43,593 nucleotides of DNA from Gammaproteobacteria bacterium. Lineage in GTDB: Bacteria > Pseudomonadota > Gammaproteobacteria > Enterobacterales > GCA-2746155. The stretch covers positions 771 to 44,363 of the forward strand of contig NVWF01000011.1 of the NCBI GenBank assembly GCA_002746155.1, written 5' to 3'. Position 1 is the stretch's first letter. Every line of letters starts with the position of its first letter. Shown piece after piece: positions 1 to 7,665 of the stretch. Below the pieces are notes generated by a model. That model worked only from the letters and a program-made list of their open reading frames with translations, ran no database searches and had not been told where the DNA came from. Both the position numbers and the translations under genes were made by a program.

Positions 1-426
1 TTACATTTAAATAATTCTGGAACAAAACTAAAGCATAAACCTTTTGTTCTGCAAGATGGGGGTCATGTAGTCGTAGTTAGCTCTGCTATCTGCAACCCTT
101 CAAAAAGGTTTTTTAATTGGCTTGACTCTAAAGTTAAGCTAAAGAATATTTTTTCGACGCACTCTACATGGATAACACCAGCAATGAGTGATTTTTACCT
201 GAATCAAACTATTGAGCATAATGCGAAGAATCCTTCATTTGAAATGAAGTACTCGTATAGCGAAGTCGATTGGGCTGAAATTTCTTACTGGGGTACGCCG
301 ACACTTTACTTCTATAAAGATGGACTGCTTATCAGCCAACTAGTTGGCTGGCCAAAAGAAGGAAGGGAAGAAGAGCTAAAGACGCATTTGAAGGGTATTG
401 ATCTACTGTGGCCAAAGAGCGAATAA
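1..426 (+). CDS. thioredoxin-like fold protein, 3' end (5' end outside window)
   Basis: The frame of the 80-aa track ORF is open back to base 1, so this is the C-terminal ~141 residues of a longer gene; the ATG at 184 is internal. The visible part has a beta strand leading into a CNPS motif (HVVVVSSAICNPSKRFFNWL), placed like the CxxC of thioredoxins with the second Cys replaced by Ser. It is followed by WGTPTLYFYKDG, which looks like the cis-Pro loop and strand 4 (GTPT.. DG) of the fold. This points to a thioredoxin-like or disulfide-related protein, possibly monothiol, but the N-terminus is missing and any signal peptide cannot be judged. It converges on mutH. The family call is from motif shape only; the specific role is unknown. 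Confidence 0.55.
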   Translation, partial: LHLNNSGTKLKHKPFVLQDGGHVVVVSSAICNPSKRFFNWLDSKVKLKNIFSTHSTWITPAMSDFYLNQTIEHNAKNPSFEMKYSYSEVDWAEISYWGTPTLYFYKDGLLISQLVGWPKEGREEELKTHLKGIDLLWPKSE

Positions 427-444
427 AAAAGATGGTCATGGCAC

Positions 445-480
445 GGCTCAGGTTTTTTCCGGAGGTTGCCGGTCCGAGCC
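445..480. terminator. GC-rich hairpin between convergent genes (possible terminator)
   Basis: GGCTC (445-449) pairs with GAGCC (476-480), and an inner CCGG/CCGG pair lies at 459-462 and 469-472. It stands out as GC-rich in an AT-rich gap between the thioredoxin-like gene and mutH, which converge here. There is no clean U-tract on either side, so terminator function is only a guess from position. Confidence 0.25.
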
Positions 481-523
481 AAAGGGGGACGAGTCAGTTT
501 ACTGTTGATAGTGTAGATAATAC

Positions 524-1198
524 TCAACCACTTTTCCATTGGCTGATAATTTGTCTCGTGAAGGACGGCCTTAGGTAAAATCCCCTTGGTAAGGTTCTTA
601 TGGATTGTCCCTCTGCTCCTATCCCTGCGGTTAGGACAGAAGAATTCGCAGCCTTTGGGCGAATTTGTAAGAATTCACCCTGATGGGCTGTGATTGCCTC
701 CACCTCTCCAAGGGTAATTCGATCGATAAACTCATCGTAATCACAAGCAAGTTTAGATTCTATTTCACTAGTCGGTTGCCACAGGATCCCCATGCCAACA
801 CGCCGTTTGGCCAGCGGTATATTTTTGTCAGCCTCAACAGGTAGCCATAAAACATGGTTCAACTTTGCTCTTACTAAACTATTATTCCAGTGAAGGCCAA
901 CCGTATGAGCTAAGGGAACAACGCAAACATAGGTAGACTCACTGGGAAACCCCCTTGAGTCAATGGGTAGTGTTTTAAGTTCAATGCCAAGATCCACAAA
1001 ATCAGGCTCAGGTTTATTACCAGCCGTAGCACCAAGAACCTTCTCAAGCATTTGCCCAACCCAGCCCTTCTCTCGACGAAGATTTTCAGGTATATCAACT
1101 TGAATTGAGCGGGCAAGAGAAGCTAGATCCATGCCTGCAATCATTTCTACCCTTTGCATCAGTTGCTCAATAGTGGTTGGCGGTTGAATTGTGTGCAC
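524..1198 (-). CDS. mutH: DNA mismatch repair endonuclease MutH
   Basis: MutH nicks the unmethylated strand at hemimethylated GATC sites in methyl-directed mismatch repair, activated by MutS and MutL. The 224-aa product matches the family along its whole length. The catalytic D-E-x-K set appears as D66 in PEPDF, then E73 and K75 in GIELKT. Also present are ENLRREKGWVGQ near residue 40, QIRPKAANS and the C-terminal LPRGFYLRPSFT. Start codon is GTG. Length is close to E. coli MutH (229 aa). It is transcribed divergently from rppH, a common gammaproteobacterial arrangement. Its presence implies Dam methylation, though dam is not in this window. Nothing looks damaged. Confidence 0.97.
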   Translation of the reverse strand: MHTIQPPTTIEQLMQRVEMIAGMDLASLARSIQVDIPENLRREKGWVGQMLEKVLGATAGNKPEPDFVDLGIELKTLPIDSRGFPSESTYVCVVPLAHTVGLHWNNSLVRAKLNHVLWLPVEADKNIPLAKRRVGMGILWQPTSEIESKLACDYDEFIDRITLGEVEAITAHQGEFLQIRPKAANSSVLTAGIGAEGQSIRTLPRGFYLRPSFTRQIISQWKSG

Positions 1199-1256
1199 GG
1201 ATATATACCTATTTAAAAATCTGTTTAAAAACCATGTCTAAGTTTCCTACACTAGC

Positions 1257-1286
1257 TTGAACCAAGAAACTTTTCTAGGATTATAT
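1257..1286 (+). promoter_or_regulatory. candidate sigma-70 promoter for rppH-ptsP
   Basis: TTGAAC (1257-1262), an 18-bp spacer and TTATAT (1281-1286) lie in the divergent gap between mutH and rppH, about 60 bp before the rppH start. Found by eye; matches are moderate. Confidence 0.3.
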
Positions 1287-1348
1287 TTGCTGCCGAGGCC
1301 TAGCTGTGAAAGAATGAGGTAATTAAAAATTTGAAGGATGATGTAAAG

Positions 1349-1882
1349 ATGATTGACTCGGAAGGTTTCCGTGCCAATGTCGGTATAGTTATCTCAAATC
1401 AGAAAGGTCAATTATTGTGGGCAAAACGACACGGTCAAAATGCCTGGCAGTTCCCTCAGGGTGGCGTTGATAAGGGCGAAACACCTGAACAGACCATGTA
1501 CCGGGAGCTGTATGAAGAAGTGGGTTTAAAGCGTGAAGATGTAAAACTGCTTAAGCAAACTCACGATTGGTTATATTACCGTTTGCCAACACGATATTTA
1601 AGACAAGGCTCTAAACCACTTTGTATAGGCCAGAAGCAAAAGTGGTTTTTGCTACAACTGATTGGAGATGAAAAACTGATCCGTTTCGATCAGGGTACTC
1701 GCCCTGAGTTCGACCATTGGCGATGGGTAAGTTATTGGTATCCTGTTCGAAGTGTAATTGATTTTAAGCGCTCGGTATATCGAAGTGCATTAGCTGAATT
1801 ATTGCCTTATTTGAATGTAAAAAAACTCGGTTCTTTTAAACGGAAGAAAAGACACAGACGGAATTCTCAAAAGAAAAAATAG
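1349..1882 (+). CDS. rppH: RNA pyrophosphohydrolase RppH (Nudix)
   Basis: RppH removes pyrophosphate from 5'-triphosphorylated mRNA, triggering 5'-end-dependent decay by RNase E. The Nudix box is plain: [23 protein letters not shown] (G-x5-E-x7-REUxEExGU). The conserved [13 protein letters not shown] and [17 protein letters not shown] blocks of the RppH group follow. The track ORF begins at TTG 1331. I place the start at ATG 1349 ([14 protein letters not shown]), because known RppH proteins begin MIDxxG and an AAGGA sits 10 bp upstream. That gives 177 aa, with a Lys/Arg-rich tail typical of the family. ptsP follows after 15 bp, so the two are probably co-transcribed, as in many gammaproteobacteria. 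Confidence 0.96.
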   Translation: MIDSEGFRANVGIVISNQKGQLLWAKRHGQNAWQFPQGGVDKGETPEQTMYRELYEEVGLKREDVKLLKQTHDWLYYRLPTRYLRQGSKPLCIGQKQKWFLLQLIGDEKLIRFDQGTRPEFDHWRWVSYWYPVRSVIDFKRSVYRSALAELLPYLNVKKLGSFKRKKRHRRNSQKKK

Positions 1883-1897
1883 GAATTTATTGTCCCC

Positions 1898-4174
1898 ATG
1901 TTATCGATCTTGCGCTCAATAATTCATGCTGTTAATGCAGCAGAAGGTCTGCAGCAGACCTTTGATGTTATTGTAAGTGAAATAAGTCGAGCAATAAAAA
2001 CTGATATTTGCTCTGTCTATTTGCGTAATAAAGACGATAACAGTCATTTTCTAGTGGCAAATTTTGGTTTTAATCCCACTAAGACCATTAAAACAATCGT
2101 ACCTGCTGGTAAAGGAATTATCAGCCTAATCAGTCAAAAAGAAGAGCCTCTTAAGTTTGCTGAAGGCAGCTCCCATCAAGCCTTTTTTGAAATTCCCAAT
2201 AGTGGTGAAGACCAAGCCCATGCCTTTTTGGGCGTTCCAATAATTCATCGCCGTGAATGCTTAGGTGTTTTAGTTGTACAAAGAAAATCCCAAGAAATTT
2301 TCAGTGAACAAGACGAAGCATTTTTAGTCACTTTGAGTGCTCAGCTCGCTGGTATTATTGCCAATGCAGAGTTACGTAATCTCATTGAATCGAAAAATCG
2401 ACCTAAGATATCAACACAATTTAAAGCAAGTTCGAGCACCTCAGGTATAGGTATTGGTAAAGGTTGGGTAGTGTCTGTTGGGACATCACTATCCAGCCTC
2501 CCAAAACGTCTAACTAAGCATCCGGAACTGGAGATTAAACAATTACGTAAGGCCATGTCTCGTTCGAGAAAGGATATTCGTGATTTAGCCTCCACCCTAT
2601 CAAAGTCTCTTGCAAAAAATGAACTCGCTCTATTTGCGGCTTATGAGCAACTGCTTAGTCATAATAGTCTGGGAAAAAAAATTGAGCGTCTAATCAAGGC
2701 AGAAAAATTTACAGCTGCCACAGCTCTGCGAAAGGTTATCGATGAAAATGTTAAGCGTTTTACCGCCATGGACGATCCCTACTTAAGAGAGAGGGCCACA
2801 GATATTCTCGATTTAGGGCGAAGAGTCCTCAGTCATTTGCAGCAGAAAAACCTAGCATTGAAAAACTTTCCAAAACGTACAATCCTCATTTCAGATCAAG
2901 TAACTTCAGCCATGATTGCAGAAGTTCCACCAAAACAATTGGTTGGCATCATATCTTTAAAGGGATCGTCTTCCTCCCATGCTGCCATCCTTGCTCGTTC
3001 CCTAGGTATTCCTGCTTTGATGGGGCTTAGAGATTGTCCCATTGAAGTGCTTGAGTCTAAATCACTCATCGTCGATGGCTATAAAAGTTTTTTGTTTGTT
3101 AAACCAGCAAGAGCCTTACTTGGACAATATAAGCAGCTTCAAGTTGATGAACAGAAAATGCTTGAAGATCTACATCATACGTCAATAAAAACCACCACAA
3201 CCCTTGATGGTGTGAATATTCCTTTGATGATCAATTGTGGTTTACAAGCAGACTTAGAAAATGAATTAGAAGCTACAGTGGATGGAGTCGGATTATTTAG
3301 AACAGAATATCCATTTATGCAAAGCGAGCGTTTTCCCAGTGAAGAAGAGCAGAGGAAACTTTACCGAGGTATTTTAGAGAGCTTTCAGGGCAAACCTGTG
3401 GTGATCCGTAGTCTTGATATAGGTGGCGATAAATCCCTCCCATATTTTCCAATTGAAGAGGAAAACCCCTTCCTTGGTTGGCGTGGTATTCGGATTACCC
3501 TTGACCATCCAGAAATTTTTCATACTCAAATTCGAGCCATGATGATGGCAAATGTAGGACTTGGAAACTTACATATTTCACTACCCATGATTTCTACGTT
3601 ATCTGAGATTGATAAAAGTCTGCAACAAATTGAGCAGATTTATAGTGAGATCAAAGTTCAGCATAATTACAGTGATGATGAGTTTATTTATCCAAAAATA
3701 GGTATCGTAATAGAGGTGCCCTCAGCCGTTTATCAAATTAGAGCCATCGCTAGGCGTGCTGACTTTCTAACCATTGGTAGTAATGATTTAACCCAATATA
3801 TGTTTGCAGTGGATCGTAATAATACCCGTGTCTCCTATCTTTACAAAACACTACATCCAGCCATGCTATTGGCTATTTTAGAAATTGCCGATGCTGGAAA
3901 TGCAGAAAAAATCCCAGTACATATTTGTGGAGAGATAGCGGGCGATCCCATGGCAACAATTGTCTTGTTGGCCTTAGGCGTCACTACCTTAAGCATGAAT
4001 ATTCATTCCATTCCTAAGGTAAGAAGAGTTATTCAAAAATTCAAGATGTCCGATGCTTCCCATATCTTGGCAAAAACATTGAGTTATGAAACTTCCTTTG
4101 AAATAAGGCAATATCTCACCAAGGTTTTACAAGACAGGGGCTTGGCTGATTTGGTGGATCCTGGTCATCATTAA
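1898..4174 (+). CDS. ptsP: PEP-protein phosphotransferase PtsP (enzyme I-Ntr)
   Basis: Enzyme I of the nitrogen PTS: it autophosphorylates from PEP and passes phosphate to NPr and then EIIA-Ntr, a regulatory relay tied to nitrogen and potassium status. The 758 residues hold an N-terminal GAF domain (about 1-160), the EI N-domain, the swivel phosphohistidine domain (GSSSSHAAILARSLGIPALMG, active His), and the C-terminal PEP-binding TIM barrel (GVGLFRTEYPFM, IGSNDLTQYMFAVDR, and HICGEIAGDP with the catalytic Cys). Length is normal and the reading frame is intact. It lies directly after rppH. Its last ~80 codons are repeated about 6 kb downstream (9912-10151), outside any complete gene. Confidence 0.96.
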   Translation: MLSILRSIIHAVNAAEGLQQTFDVIVSEISRAIKTDICSVYLRNKDDNSHFLVANFGFNPTKTIKTIVPAGKGIISLISQKEEPLKFAEGSSHQAFFEIPNSGEDQAHAFLGVPIIHRRECLGVLVVQRKSQEIFSEQDEAFLVTLSAQLAGIIANAELRNLIESKNRPKISTQFKASSSTSGIGIGKGWVVSVGTSLSSLPKRLTKHPELEIKQLRKAMSRSRKDIRDLASTLSKSLAKNELALFAAYEQLLSHNSLGKKIERLIKAEKFTAATALRKVIDENVKRFTAMDDPYLRERATDILDLGRRVLSHLQQKNLALKNFPKRTILISDQVTSAMIAEVPPKQLVGIISLKGSSSSHAAILARSLGIPALMGLRDCPIEVLESKSLIVDGYKSFLFVKPARALLGQYKQLQVDEQKMLEDLHHTSIKTTTTLDGVNIPLMINCGLQADLENELEATVDGVGLFRTEYPFMQSERFPSEEEQRKLYRGILESFQGKPVVIRSLDIGGDKSLPYFPIEEENPFLGWRGIRITLDHPEIFHTQIRAMMMANVGLGNLHISLPMISTLSEIDKSLQQIEQIYSEIKVQHNYSDDEFIYPKIGIVIEVPSAVYQIRAIARRADFLTIGSNDLTQYMFAVDRNNTRVSYLYKTLHPAMLLAILEIADAGNAEKIPVHICGEIAGDPMATIVLLALGVTTLSMNIHSIPKVRRVIQKFKMSDASHILAKTLSYETSFEIRQYLTKVLQDRGLADLVDPGHH

Positions 4175-4176
4175 TC

Positions 4177-4198
4177 TGCATCTTGAATGATGATGGGT
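4177..4198. repeat. 22-bp direct repeat, copy 1 (just after ptsP)
   Basis: TGCATCTTGAATGATGATGG followed by GT begins 3 bp after the ptsP stop. The same 22 bp occur again at 10808-10829 before the tauE-like gene. A partial copy (TGCATCTTGA, then GGTATATA) follows the second ptsP tail at 10154-10180. It behaves like a short dispersed intergenic element or recombination footprint. Confidence 0.7.
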
Positions 4199-4318
4199 TA
4201 TAGACGTGCTACATCAATCAATGGACCCTTCAAAACATATCACTGATAACAACTAACTATTATTGTCCAAGCTGTGTCTAGTAAGGTAGTATTAACATTA
4301 TCACCTGATTTATGGACA

Positions 4319-4324
4319 TATAAT
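4319..4324 (+). promoter_or_regulatory. candidate -10 box for the binding-protein/kinase operon
   Basis: A perfect TATAAT at 4319-4324, with a weak TTAACA-like element further upstream at non-ideal spacing. It overlaps the track's ATG at 4323. If real, translation must start downstream, which agrees with a GAGG-preceded ATG at 4347. Confidence 0.35.
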
Positions 4325-4346
4325 GCATAAAATGAGGTTAGTACTA

Positions 4347-5330
4347 ATGGCTACTAATAAAGATCGAATTCAGTATTTGATGTTGTTTATTATTGTGCTT
4401 CTTCTCAGTGGTTGCGATTCAGGCGACAAAAATAAAAAATGGAACTCCACTGGAAAAGAGCTATCAACAACCGAAGTATCTGATAAGGTTACCATAACAA
4501 TTGGTGATATCGATCCTGATACTCCCACCAATAGAATGAAAAAAATATTGCCTCTGGCTCAACTTTTAGCACGGGAATTAGGTTGGCATGAATCTAGGGT
4601 AAAAATTAGAATTGTAAAGTCTATTGAAGATGCTACTCTGATGATAAAAAACAATCAAATTGACTTGCTTATGGACAGCAGTTTTCCTATTCTGCTGGTA
4701 CAAAAAAATAGTGACACGAAAATTATTCTTGAACTACCGGTAATGGGAAAAAGAACTTACAAGACATTATTTATCACATCCAAGTCCTCAGCTATAAAAT
4801 CTCTTGAAAATCTCAAAGGTAAAACGATTGCATTACAAGAGAGGTATTCTACTTCAGGGTATTTATTGCCGGCTTTTCACATCATTAGTAACGGTTACAA
4901 TCTCACCGACGTGACGACTCTAAGTGGTGGGGATACTATGCCAACAGATTCTATTGGTTATATTTTTTCTGGTGATGAAGAAAACACGCTTCTGTTAATT
5001 CGTAAAGATCTTGTGGCAGCAGGAGTGTTATCGAGCCATGATTACCAGCAACTGTCTGAACAGACAAAGAATGATATTGTAGTGATTGCAGAGACACAGG
5101 AGATACCGAGAAAATTTGCCGCAATTCGTTCAGGAGTTGATGAAGCGTTGCAGGAAAAAATCATTCATATTTTACTCTCAATTAATGATTCAGACCGAAT
5201 CAATATGGGAAAGGCTAATAGTTGGAAATGGCGCTTTGTACCTCTTGATGAGCAAAGTAGAACGGGTATCAAAGCTATAGAGAACATGATGCTTGTTCTA
5301 AATCCATTATTAGAAAATAGAGTCGAATGA
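4347..5330 (+). CDS. PhnD-like periplasmic ligand-binding lipoprotein
   Basis: Predicted periplasmic binding protein of the phosphate/phosphite/phosphonate (PhnD-type) fold. The sequence shows a short hydrophobic signal and a lipobox (LLLSGC), then ITIGDIDPDTPTNRMKKILPLAQLLARELG, the usual PhnD opening. LENLKGKTIALQ and FAAIRSGVDEALQEKIIHILLSI follow near the end. The start at ATG 4347 is chosen over 4323 because GAGG lies 9 bp upstream and it gives a clean signal peptide; the product is about 327 aa. The stop overlaps the start of the hybrid kinase by 4 bp (ATGA). No permease or ATPase gene is present, so a sensing role feeding the kinase is more likely than import. The ligand is unknown. 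Confidence 0.8.
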   Translation: MATNKDRIQYLMLFIIVLLLSGCDSGDKNKKWNSTGKELSTTEVSDKVTITIGDIDPDTPTNRMKKILPLAQLLARELGWHESRVKIRIVKSIEDATLMIKNNQIDLLMDSSFPILLVQKNSDTKIILELPVMGKRTYKTLFITSKSSAIKSLENLKGKTIALQERYSTSGYLLPAFHIISNGYNLTDVTTLSGGDTMPTDSIGYIFSGDEENTLLLIRKDLVAAGVLSSHDYQQLSEQTKNDIVVIAETQEIPRKFAAIRSGVDEALQEKIIHILLSINDSDRINMGKANSWKWRFVPLDEQSRTGIKAIENMMLVLNPLLENRVE

Positions 5331-7546
5331 AAAACGCACTGCTGACCAATCAAACGGTTCAAAGTAAAGATAAAACCTATAAGCTATTTGCTTTTCAATT
5401 CTCACTCACACTTACTCTTCTCGCAATGGGTATCTTATTTTATAAGGGAAGTAATTTAGATAAGAATACATTCAGTAATGCTCAAGAGCGTGGCACCTTC
5501 CTCTTTAATACATTAACAAATCAGATTAATGATTCTTTATATTTTAATAATGTTGAAGATATAAGAAAAATAACAGAATTGTTGATTCAGCAACAAGGAA
5601 TCAAACACGTAAGTATTTTCACTGAATCCGGACAATATTTATTGGATACAAAACAAGATCGAATCCCGTCAGGTTTTATTGATTCAGCGTTGCTCTCTCA
5701 GGTATCAAATTACACCGGACCCTCTAATAGATTGCTAGAGCATTCGGTAGAGTTTGTAGGTGGCATTTATTATAATACAACCCTAATGGGAGGTCTGTAT
5801 TTTGAACTCGATGTCAGTGCAGAACTGTTAGATGCTCAGCAATTATTTAAGCAACAACTACTTATTACTATTGCCTTACTCATACTAGCTTCAGGTTTAA
5901 GTTTTGCATTGGCAATGAACTTGGGCGCGACCAGGAAACTGAAAGTAGCAGAAGCAAACTTTCAACAGCTTATCGAACAATCACCCATTGCAACGGCTAT
6001 TTATGAGCCCAATGGTAGTCTTTATTATGGTAATCCGTCATTTTGGAAACTTATGCTGTTGGTTGACGATAGATTTAATTCTGTGGATTACCAGTACAAT
6101 ATATTTGAAGATAATTACTTTCAAGAACCAGCAATTAAATCACTTTTAGTTGAGGGTTTTTCTAGTCAAGCTGTTGAAATACCAGCCTTTGCTTATCGAA
6201 ATAAATCCCCACATGCTGATAATAGTATTAATCTGAAAGATAACATTAATCTTGAAATGTTATGGCTCGATTTAGAAGCTTTTCCGTTACTTGATGAAAC
6301 ATCAAAAGCCAATGGCGCAGTAGTTGTTTATCAGAATATCAGCAAGGAAAAAAATGCCGAGATTGAGCAAGCAGAAATAAACGCTCAACTTCAGCAAAGT
6401 CAAAAGTTAGAAAGTTTAGGTATTATGGCAGGTGGTATTGCACATGACTTTAATAACCTGCTGGCACCTATAATGGGTAATGCGGAATTAATTGAGTTAA
6501 CAATAGCAAATAAAGGCAAAGACGCTTCTATCCTTTCTTATGTTCAGAGCATACTCTCAGCTACAAAACGGGCTGCTGATCTTTGTGGCCAAATGTTAAC
6601 CTATGCAGGAAGTGCAGTTATTTCCAGGAGGCCTCTGAACCTGTCTATGGAAGTTGAAGAGTTAAATAATCTCTTTAAATCATCCCTATCAAAAAAGACC
6701 GTTTTTACTCAGAGTCTGCCTATGGATATACCACTTATTGATGCAGACCAAAATGAAATACGGCAAATTATTTTAAATCTTCTACTCAATGCTTCAGATG
6801 CCCTAGAAGGAGGTGTTGGTCATGTTTCTCTAAAAACAGGAACGACGGTAATTCCTGAAAAAGTGGCAAAACTGTTGCTTCCAATGCAAAACATGTCAGC
6901 AGGTAAGTACGTGTTTCTTGAAGTGGCTGATACAGGTTGCGGAATGAATAAGGAAACATTACAAAATTTATTCAATCCATTCTTTTCTACTAAATCGGAG
7001 GGAAGAGGACTTGGTTTGTCAGCTGTTCTTGGCATTGTAAAGCAACATTCTGCAGGGTTAAAGGTAGAGAGCAATCTAGGTGAAGGCACATTGTTTAGGC
7101 TCTACTTTCCAATTAGTGAGACTAAGACTCTATCTAAAGCAGAAAATAAAAAAGTCTTAAGAAGCAAGTATTCAGGGAAAATGCTTTTAGTGGATGATGA
7201 GCCCGATATCCTCAAGGTAGGCTCTGCCTTATTTAGCCTAATGGGGTTTAATGTTCACACAGCAAACAATGGTAGAGAGGCAGTTGAGAAATTTAAACAG
7301 TTACATTTAGAATTGGATGGTTTTGTTTTAGTTGTTTTAGATGTTTTAATGCCTGTGCTAGGCGGTGAAGAAGCATTGGAAGAAATTCGCTCGATCGATT
7401 CTAGCATTCCTGTGATAATGGCTAGCGGATTTAGTACCGGTGAGGTAATCGCTAGAGTTTCAACACTTGATAATGTGATAATGCTATCAAAACCCTATGG
7501 CCTAGATGACATCAAACTCGCTTTAAGTGAAGTTATACTTGGCTAA
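5327..7546 (+). CDS. membrane hybrid sensor histidine kinase/response regulator
   Basis: A 739-aa sensor kinase with its own receiver. There is one membrane segment near residues 20-38 and a second near 175-200, enclosing a ~135-residue periplasmic region. A PAS-like domain follows (about 210-340, FQQLIEQSPIATAIYEPNG). The phosphoacceptor region is GGIAHDFNNLLAPIMGNAE, HisKA type with the HDFNN signature. The ATPase domain shows NLLLNASDAL, DTGCGM and GRGLGLSAVLG. The receiver (about 620-739) has VDDEPD, the phosphoacceptor Asp in VVLDVLMP, and KPYG. It is translationally coupled to the binding lipoprotein, which probably supplies the signal. No DNA-binding output domain is fused or adjacent, so the downstream partner must lie elsewhere. 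Confidence 0.9.
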   Translation: MKNALLTNQTVQSKDKTYKLFAFQFSLTLTLLAMGILFYKGSNLDKNTFSNAQERGTFLFNTLTNQINDSLYFNNVEDIRKITELLIQQQGIKHVSIFTESGQYLLDTKQDRIPSGFIDSALLSQVSNYTGPSNRLLEHSVEFVGGIYYNTTLMGGLYFELDVSAELLDAQQLFKQQLLITIALLILASGLSFALAMNLGATRKLKVAEANFQQLIEQSPIATAIYEPNGSLYYGNPSFWKLMLLVDDRFNSVDYQYNIFEDNYFQEPAIKSLLVEGFSSQAVEIPAFAYRNKSPHADNSINLKDNINLEMLWLDLEAFPLLDETSKANGAVVVYQNISKEKNAEIEQAEINAQLQQSQKLESLGIMAGGIAHDFNNLLAPIMGNAELIELTIANKGKDASILSYVQSILSATKRAADLCGQMLTYAGSAVISRRPLNLSMEVEELNNLFKSSLSKKTVFTQSLPMDIPLIDADQNEIRQIILNLLLNASDALEGGVGHVSLKTGTTVIPEKVAKLLLPMQNMSAGKYVFLEVADTGCGMNKETLQNLFNPFFSTKSEGRGLGLSAVLGIVKQHSAGLKVESNLGEGTLFRLYFPISETKTLSKAENKKVLRSKYSGKMLLVDDEPDILKVGSALFSLMGFNVHTANNGREAVEKFKQLHLELDGFVLVVLDVLMPVLGGEEALEEIRSIDSSIPVIMASGFSTGEVIARVSTLDNVIMLSKPYGLDDIKLALSEVILG

Positions 7547-7563
7547 TTTAAATAGAGAGTCCA

Positions 7564-7665
7564 ATGATAAAAATTTACTTACCTGCAACCCAAGTTCTAC
7601 TAGGTTTATTTATTTCAGCAATGATGCTGAAAGTATCACTATTTTGTAACTTCAACATAGCTTAA
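7564..7665 (+). CDS. possible 33-aa membrane peptide (doubtful)
   Basis: After the kinase stop there is a GAGAG followed 5 bp later by ATG at 7564, opening a 33-codon frame (MIKIYLPATQVLLGLF...) with one hydrophobic stretch. It runs into the 3' end of the convergent mltF-like gene. It could be a remnant of a longer gene or chance; no homology is recognised. Confidence 0.15.
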   Translation: MIKIYLPATQVLLGLFISAMMLKVSLFCNFNIA

